DNA of 64,000 bases, taken from NCBI GenBank assembly GCA_011319805.1, contig SJRY01000283.1, forward strand, positions 248,001-312,000, in the 5' to 3' direction. The number at the start of each line of letters is the position of its first letter. Within the stretch, counting starts at the first letter, position 1. Made by a program: the position numbers and the translations under genes. Source of the stretch: Macrocybe gigantea (taxonomy: Eukaryota > Basidiomycota > Agaricomycetes > Agaricales > Callistosporiaceae). The notes beneath the pieces are model-generated. The model had not been told where the DNA came from and searched no databases. It saw nothing but the letters and a program-made list of their open reading frames with translations. Positions 57,338-64,000 of the stretch are shown here, piece after piece.

Positions 57338-58797
57338 ATGGTGCTTCTTCCAAAGCTCGCCTATCCCTTGACACGTTCGTTTACATGGTCTTGGTTTACG
57401 CCTCTTGCATTGTTCGTCGCGGCATCTGTTCTCTCAGTCTTTACAGTCATAAACGGTGTGTATTCTCATCACCTTCACACTTTTGAGGTTATGACCGGAG
57501 CTTTGTCTTGCGTTCAGTGGTGCTCGCAGGTTACGAAACAGTGACTATATTCGATTCGAATTTCAATGCTACGCAACACCACTGGTACGATGGCTGGCTT
57601 CCAGTGCAAGGCTCAAAGGATCCCTGTGATCCCAGATCTTTAATCCTGGAGATTCGTTCACCACGAACTATAGTATCTTCCAATGGACCTTCCAGGCCAG
57701 ATCGAACGAGTCTAGTGTAGATACAGGCATCGCATATAGAGCGACGACGCTCGACACTTGCGATATCAGCGCCATCGTGATGGGTGCCGACTTGCGCACG
57801 ACCGCACTAAATGTGAGGACTGTCATGAGCTGCGCCAACAACAGCAATTTCGATGTCACGGCGGACACCAGATTTTCGTACGATCGTTTGAGCTTTGTTG
57901 GAGCAAATGCAGTGAGGCATCCAAACAACACTATACCAGGCTTCCTCGATATTCTGTGCGTCGAGTTTTCCTTTTGTTCTTCGCTTGGCTGAGCCCGCTA
58001 TTAGCATCCAAGCTGGCATCCAAGACGCGAATGCGCGTATACAGGACTATAACAATGCCACAAGCAATCGGAGCCCTACATCCCTATCTCTTCGTTTCGA
58101 TGTCACTCCTTGTCCTTACTCCGCTGGCCGAAAAGCAGAATGTGCGACAACAGTCCCGGTCATTGACATTACAAATTCCGCCCTGGCGTATTCGAACGGG
58201 ACAATGCGCATCCAGAGGAACATCAGCGACGTCACCCTTCCCGATGAACTTGTGCCGCCCCTCTGGAACATCGCGCAAACTATCATCGCTATGGTACGGA
58301 TCGATCTCGGAAATCCGAGTCCAAACAACTTTTTTGTCAATCACAGCGCCCTTCGCGATACCCTCTTTGCGGAGTTTGAGGCAACGCCTGTGGTTCCTGC
58401 GACGGGCTCGCTGTTGTATGAGGTGCTTGATCGCCCGGAAGAGATTGGCGCCCAAGACCTACTGCCCGTTCACGTGGATGGTCCTGCTGTCTTACGCATT
58501 GTCTATGCATGCCGAGTCCAGCAACGCAAATCCCTTGGCCCCGCGGTTATCTCGGTGATTGTTGCAACACTGAGTATGTTTACGGCCGGATGGGCGGCAT
58601 TCATGTTCCTGGCCACAGTTATTGCCAAGTGGAGGGACAATAGGGGTATGTTATAACTTTCCCTGGGCGGCTCTGATAATGCATTGGCTAATGATTCTTT
58701 CGTTCGATTCTCAGCGAACCAATGCGAGGTGCATACCGGCCTGCCTTCGTCAACTTCTCCACCTGCGTCCACATCAGAAGGGAAGGAACACGTATGA
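57338..58797 (+). CDS. Family B membrane glycoprotein, copy 2 (frame break near 57635)
   Basis: The start MVLLPKLAYPLTRSFTWSWF and helix LALFVAASVLSVFTVIN match copy 1 in layout. An intron at the same place joins VVLAGYETVTIFDSNFNATQ. DGWLPVQGSKDPCDP is followed, one base out of frame, by FNPGDSFTTNYSIFQWTFQA; copy 1 has nine bases there, this copy eight. The ectodomain continues ATTLDTCDISAIVMGADLRT, VRTVMSCANNSNFDVTADTR, RHPNNTIPGFLDI, SNSALAYSNGTMRIQ-like ITNSALAYSNGTMRIQRNIS, MVRIDLGNPSPNNFFVNHSA and ATGSLLYEVLDRPEEIGAQD. The second hydrophobic region is ISVIVATLSMFTAGWAAFMF. A last intron (58643 to about 58714) gives the short tail ANQCEVHTGLPSSTSPPAST, stop 58795-58797. Many N-x-S/T sites support an extracytoplasmic domain. 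Confidence 0.8.
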
Positions 58798-59775
58798 TAG
58801 ATCTCTTTATTTCGCATGCGAGAGTTGGGCTTCAAATTCTCAAACAAGCGATTTACCTTTGCTCTCTACCTCGACTTATCACAGTTATATACCACTCCTG
58901 GCTCTACGTAGCCGTTATGCGCGTATCGTGTAGTGAGGTGTAAACGCAGCCATGCCACAAAAATTCTCATGGCGTAGACTCTTCAGCTAAAGATCTGATG
59001 ACATACCTAACTGTTGATCTCTCTTGTTTTATGAGGAATTTTGCAGCCGCTCATAGCATCGGAAGGGGCGATGTGCGGTATATGACAAGCCTACCTAGCC
59101 GAAAATATTCGATGGAGCCGATTAGAATGAATCCTAAAACGGCCAAGTCCTTACAAGGTCTAAGTGGCGATCGCGGACGACGTAGGAAACCTTAACATCG
59201 GCGCTGCGCGCCTATCACGACGACCTAAAGGCTGCCAGGATGCGAGACATTTAGGTTTGTCAGGTTTCGTCGTGGGTGCTCGTCCTACGCGCCCATGCCA
59301 ACATTATATGCCAAATTTTCTTCAAACAGTCAACTGCATAGAATCTATACCGGTGGATGTGTGCATCACCTATATGACGGGATGTCTACCGAAGTCTTTG
59401 CTAAGCCTTGTGCAAGACCTCATGGATCAAAGCGCCTATCCGAAGTGCTTAGACATGCCGCGAAATGAAGCAAGAGACGTTGAAACCGGGATGCCATAAA
59501 GATCAACCCCATCAAAATAGTAGAAACGCTTACCACCCTCATTTCCGGGACAGAATTCTCGCTAACGTTTGTCCCCGATTTGGCATAGACCTATTGACTA
59601 TCATAAGAAAAACGTGCGCTTTTGACAGGTGAAGATTCACTGGAGCCGAGCAGTGGCCTGTCCTCTCAAAGCATTGCCGTAAAGAAGAATTGTATCGCGC
59701 CATATAAATATGAAAGGACGGAGCACTGCTCTTCTTCGCCTCACTTTGACTTGTTCTGCGAGGTGAGAAGAGGAC
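58798..59775. other. Intergenic, 1.0 kb
   Basis: Sequence between family-B copy 2 and the GH5-like gene; an ATATAAAT element near 59702 could serve the latter. No gene was recognised. Confidence 0.5.
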
Positions 59776-61747
59776 ATGAGGCTATCATTCTTTCCCTTGC
59801 ACCTCCTCTGGCTCACAGCGGCTTTCGCCGCCAGTGACGGCAGTATTTCTAGTGATGGCGGGGCTTATTCCACTTTTGTGACCGCAGAAAATGGCAAATT
59901 CTTCGTTAACGGAAGGTATGCACGGTTGCTCTTGTCGTCGACCCGTCTTGTTCAGTGATATGTCCAGCGAATTCCGCTTCATTGGGACGAACGCGTACTG
60001 GCTTACGGCCTTAGAGTCTGACGAAGACATTGAGACGACGTTCAGAGATATCGCCGACGTTGGAATCCAAGTAGTCAGAACTTGGGCATTCAATGGTAAG
60101 TCATGTAGCTGACCACTTTGTTTCATTTACTGACCTACACCTCAACAGATGTCACCTCGATTCCAAAGGATGGTGTATATTTTCAACTCATCTCGAACGG
60201 CAGAAGAACAGTTAACATCGGGCGCAATGGGCTACGGAGGTTGGACCGAGTCGTTCAGCTTGCTGAGAAGTATGGGATCTATCTGATCTTGTCCCTGACC
60301 AACAACTGGAATCCTATATCTACGGACACTTCTCGTACAAGGAATTTCCTGAGCAACGACTATGGTAAGGGACATTATGTCGCTGTCTTGTTCGCAGACT
60401 GACGCGAAAATTGAAGGCGGTATGGACGTGTATGTTAGGGAGCTTGCTCGAACAAAGGAGCATGATCAATTTTACCGTGACCCGGTCTTGATCAACGCGT
60501 TCAAAGACTACACGAGAAGAGTTGTGCAGCGCTATCTCACGAGTCCTGCTATCCTGTCTTGGTAGGTTTTGCGTGAAACTTTGCGCAACGCATTTTCACC
60601 AGTCTGATCATATCAACTAGGGAATTGGCTAATGACCCCAGGCACGTCGTGATAACCCTTGAACTTTTCATGGAGATCAACTACTTAACCATTTTCAGGT
60701 GCTCTTCGACGTTGCCGGCATCTTCATCATGCAATACGTTGCTTCTTACAGACTGGCACAACACCATGGCGAAGCACATCAAGTCCATCGATCCTATTCA
60801 TCTCGTTTCCACTGGGTAAGATTTCGCAGTATCTTGTCTGCTGAATGAAGTACAAACGGCTTTCACGTCTAGTCACCAAGGATTCTTCTGCACAGGCTGC
60901 CCCAAGCGTTTCCAGGATCAGAACGCTAGGCGAGATGTCGATGTAGCCGAAGGTATGTAGCGACCTTCCGTCCGGGTATTCGTCAATGTGTCAATGTGTT
61001 GCAAGCCGCATCAAGCGGCAAGCAGAGAACTTGCCTAGCTTTAATGGCTCCTTTGGCATCGACAGCGAGGATATCATTAGTATCCCGAGATCGACTTTGG
61101 CTCCTTCCAGATATTCACCGATCAGACGTTCTATGAACCCGACGATCCCAATGCCAATCCTCTGGACAATGCTCTTCAAAAGGGTTCGAAATGGATCTCT
61201 CGCCAAGTCGAGACCTCCGGAAAGTAAATGACATTTAGATGTTACAGTGATCCGCCATCTGACAAAGTCTGTCGAGGTTCGGAAAGCCCGTCGCGGGTGT
61301 CGCTTTCGGTATGATAACGGAAGAAAATCTGCAATTCTTCACCCCATTCAATGAAACCGTTCCTCCGTTCGCTCCTGGCTCACGTAGGGTCCTCTGGCTT
61401 TCTCGGCGAAATAATGCTGACTCGTCTGCAGCCACCCCTGACATCCAACGTCCCGTTGTCATCACTGATGCCCAGCGAAACAACGCTTACGATCAATGGT
61501 TGGAAGGTGAGCCTGTTTTCGGACTTTGCAGTGACTTGTGCTAATTTTACGCAGCTGGCCGCGTGGGACGAACCCCGATGATACATTACTTGGTGCGTTT
61601 ATTCGATGCTTGTTGCGCTCGTCTTATGGCTTTCTGTAGTGGGGTGTCACTTTGGGTCAAAACCAAGGCCATGCGCGACGCTATCAACCGAGAGGACCCT
61701 CAGCCAATGATGGCCATTCCACGTCTGGTTCTGGGTACGGGTACTGA
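59776..61747 (+). CDS. GH5_7 mannanase-like secreted protein with altered catalytic residues
   Basis: A signal peptide MRLSFFPLHLLWLTAAFAAS opens the protein. Spliced exons follow the GH5 beta-mannanase order: FRFIGTNAYWLTALESDEDI, VGIQVVRTWAFN, KYGIYLILSLTNNWNPISTD, GGMDVYVRELARTKEHDQFY, YLTSPAILSW joined to ELANDPRCSSTLPASSSCNT, HIKSIDPIHLVSTG, FNGSFGIDSEDIISIP then EIDFGSFQIFTDQTFYEPDD, and FGKPVAGVAFGM. In active mannanases the fourth-strand motif is NEP (acid/base Glu) and the seventh-strand motif ends EFG (nucleophile Glu). Here they are N-D-P (60634-60636) and A-F-G (61302-61304). The intron 60642-60698 is GC-AG. A base is missing near 61083-61087 and probably another near 61562. The C-terminal join (WGVTLGQNQGHARRYQ ... 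GSGYGY, stop 61745) is provisional. It is a likely non-catalytic homologue or a decaying gene. Confidence 0.85.
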
Positions 61748-62454
61748 TATCAATGTGTCGATCGAAAGTGCTTACCGTCAGCGCAGGAATAACGACTTCA
61801 AGAACAACATGCGTGGACAAGTGAGGAATCTCAAAAACTGACTTCTCCGACTCGGACTTTCTCGCATATACGGACAATCTCCGCTACAATCGTTTTACGA
61901 ATCCTTTGCATATCTCCTTTCCGTCCTTTTTCTTCTTTTATCTCAAGCTGTATAGACAATGTCTTTAATCTGAACATTCGTTTCATCTTCAAGTTCCAAT
62001 ACTTAGCTTACAATAAGAGTCTAGAAGCACGTCAATTGCTTTGCATTCATCAGCGCACAAAGTGCCTGATGCCTGCGGCTCGATGCAGCATTTTCTGAAT
62101 TGTGTCCTCCAGCAATCGCTCAATAATTTTCCATGGAGGTTGGTAATAAAATCATGACTGCAATATTCATGTGCTCAACCAAAACCATTTTCTTTGAGGC
62201 AAACAATCGTACATATCGCCTCCACACTCTGCACACATCCACGACCTTCATTCTTGTATTTCCCTCGTAGAACAGATCCGCGGAATAACTTCAGGTTTCT
62301 GTTTTCTGTGAGCTTATCTTTAAGGCGTGCACACCTCTAGCTGGACCTAGATCGGTTGCTTTGGAATCGGAGCACGGCCACGGCTTTCCGACCACACGAT
62401 TCTTCCTTTCTCCCATCTCGCCATTATTGAAAGCAGGTCTAAGTTAGGCGCAGA
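61748..62454. other. Intergenic, 0.7 kb
   Basis: The 3' flank of the GH5-like gene and promoter of the Kre9-like gene. Nothing specific was recognised. Confidence 0.5.
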
Positions 62455-63306
62455 ATGGCTTTGAACAAATTACGAAACCGGCTGCATCCCCTCGCTCTCT
62501 TTCTGGTGCTTGGACTCTGTGTCAACGCGTCTCTATATCCGACCGAGCCGGTGCAGAGGACGGTCTACACCGCTGGACGCCATGCGACAATCAAGTGGAA
62601 AGATGATGGTCAAGATCCAAGCATCGATGACGCAGGATCCTTCCGTATTGATCTGTACACTGCAGACGATGTAGGTCGTGTTCCCAAATGACTTCTTGCT
62701 TAAATTCCTATCAATTCGTGTACTTTGGCCGGCTGAGGAGCTTTCAAATCGATTGTTCTAATGCATAGTTTGCGTGACAGACACGCATATCAACGCTGGC
62801 ACGGCACGTTCCACCATACCCAACCTTCCGTCGAGTCCTAATACCCGAGAACGTCGACATCGATTCAGCACTGCTCTAGTATGTCTTCTATTTCACCAAG
62901 CGTCCTTCATTGACGTCCATAACTCTCTAATTTACCTCCGACATTTGCTCTCAACGGTCGCCGAATACGAATTTAGCACGTTGCACTTTGTCTATCACGA
63001 CCCTCCACAGCGGACGATCTTCTCTGCGGATTTCCACATCAAAGCCGAGAATGACACCCAGATGTTGGTTATGGGATCTACTACGACTTCGATGCCTGCG
63101 AACACCATTACTGAAACTAGCGCTCTGGCTCCTGTCACGACGGTGCACGCTGACCCCTGGATGGAGGTCCTGGCGATCGCTACACCAGCTCTTCTGGCGC
63201 CTTGTCACTGTCCTTTTCGATGTCCGATCCTGCCAACGAGGCCTCCTGGGGAACGTTCCTTTACGTCTTGTGCTCCGCTTTAATCGGCATCATGCTCACA
63301 ATCTGA
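62455..63306 (+). CDS. Kre9/KNH-domain GPI-anchored wall protein
   Basis: A signal peptide (MALNKLRNRLHPLALFLVLG, CVNA) precedes SLYPTEPVQRTVYTAGRHAT, IKWKDDGQDPSIDDAGSFRI and DLYTADD, the N-terminal part of the Kre9/KNH1 fold found in Ser-Thr-rich GPI proteins of the fungal wall. Middle exons are less certain; one holds DPPQRTIFSADFHIKAEND, matching the closing strand of that fold, then a Thr/Ser stretch (STTTSMPANTITETSALAPV). The C-terminus, GALSLSFSMSDPANEASWGT followed by FLYVLCSALIGIMLTI, is a GPI-anchor-type hydrophobic end, with TGA at 63304-63306. Reaching it requires a shift near 63155-63170 that one missing base would explain. Such proteins are linked to beta-1,6-glucan and wall assembly. 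Expected localisation is the cell surface. Confidence 0.72.
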
Positions 63307-63489
63307 CCTGGACCGCGGGCAGCTTTTAGCATTTAGACAACATCTACCTCCTTAGTATGTCGTACACTAGGACATGATAGCCGTATCTGTAACACTGTAC
63401 TATGCAACGCACTGTAAAGATAAATATATAAGTTAACTAAGCATCTAAGATCGTTAAATGAGGGGGAAAAAACGGTCATCTGGTGACCT

Positions 63490-64000
63490 TCAGAATGGAA
63501 ATCTACCCAGGCGCCGCTCCAGCTCCAATATATGTTGCATCAACAACTCATACCTCTCTTCCATATGATCGAGCGACGCAGAATCATCGTCTTCGTTCAT
63601 CACCACCACACCCCGGCCAGCACCAGTAGCACTAGCTGGCACGGCATGAGACGTTGTATCTTCCACCCGGCCGGGCACCACTGACCGGACCGTCGCGCTG
63701 GTCGGAATCGCGAGCAGCATGCTGGAGCTCGAGAACGTACCCATGCTGGAGCGACGGGACGTGACTGTCGGCGTCCCGCTTCGCCTCGACATCATCGACA
63801 TGGCAGACCCCGGTCTCGGCGTGGGGCTCGGGCTAGGCGGACCCTCTGATTCCGTGTCTTCCGAAGTGGACGAAGCTGGAACGAATATCTGGAGCGGCTC
63901 GGGCCTCGATCGACGACGTGCCGGCCAGCGGCGTTGGAATCGGTGGTCTCAGCAAGAGCAGCGTTGGACATGGAGCGAACGCGCAAGGAAACGGTGGGAG
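63490..64000 (-). CDS. C-terminal end of an unknown Ser/Pro-rich protein (partial)
   Basis: The gene runs off the window at 64000. The frame ending at 63490-63492 reads PPSPSPTPRPGSAMSMMSRR, SGTPTVTSRRSSMGTFSSSS and, at the end, HMEERYELLMQHILELERRL before GRFPF. The last part is a short amphipathic helix preceded by an acidic patch (NEDDDSASLDH). Sequence between 63900 and 64000 may sit in another frame or another exon. No domain is recognisable; a disordered regulatory tail is likely. Confidence 0.55.

Noticed and set aside
53091..58797. Interpretation of both family-B genes and the family-A gene as pseudogenes
   Set aside because: Each has only one or two single-base breaks at different sites with otherwise conserved exons, splice sites and Cys/Asn positions; base-deletion errors are simpler.
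1..64000. CRISPR arrays, insertion sequences, intact retrotransposons
   Set aside because: No regularly spaced repeats, long terminal repeats, transposase or reverse-transcriptase motifs were found on either strand.

Overview
The window reads as nuclear DNA of a basidiomycete fungus, most likely an Agaricomycete. Genes on both strands are split by many short GT-AG introns of about 50-65 bases. The protein families fit: a Zn(II)2Cys6 regulator with a fungal-specific domain, a DyP peroxidase, F-box/LRR proteins, a P4-ATPase flippase and a GH5-type secreted protein. No plasmid, phage, CRISPR array or intact transposon was seen.

Layout. 1-14 kb: the C-terminal part of an amino-acid permease, a lysine-rich nuclear protein, the Rheb GTPase, a conserved serine-rich protein, a coiled-coil protein, one copy of a four-helix membrane protein (family A) and a small orphan gene. 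14.6-22.4 kb: a large chromodomain protein with a C-terminal Cys/His motif, the U2 snRNA gene, ribosomal protein eS30 with a C/D snoRNA (U80/snR60 type) in its last intron, and protoporphyrinogen oxidase. 22.8-31.4 kb: two F-box proteins and a zinc-cluster regulator. 32.4-40.7 kb: a phospholipid flippase and a secreted hydrolase-like protein. 42.3-49 kb: an orphan gene convergent with a DyP peroxidase, then an unresolved stretch. 51-52.5 kb: a mitochondrial dicarboxylate carrier. 53-59 kb: a cluster of two family-B membrane glycoproteins flanking a second family-A gene. 59.8-64 kb: a GH5-like protein with altered catalytic residues, a Kre9/KNH-like GPI protein, and the C-terminus of an unknown gene.

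Central functions are scattered (splicing RNA, ribosome, rRNA modification, haem synthesis, TOR signalling, lipid asymmetry, mitochondrial transport) and do not form one pathway. The least explained part is the A/B membrane-protein set, which occurs as repeated, diverged copies inside this one window.

Caution for any reader: about ten genes show a reading-frame break that one missing base would explain. In three of them the break can be placed by comparison with a paralogue. This looks more like base-deletion errors in the assembly than ten separate pseudogenes, so exact protein ends and internal joins near those points are provisional. Splice sites were placed by eye.
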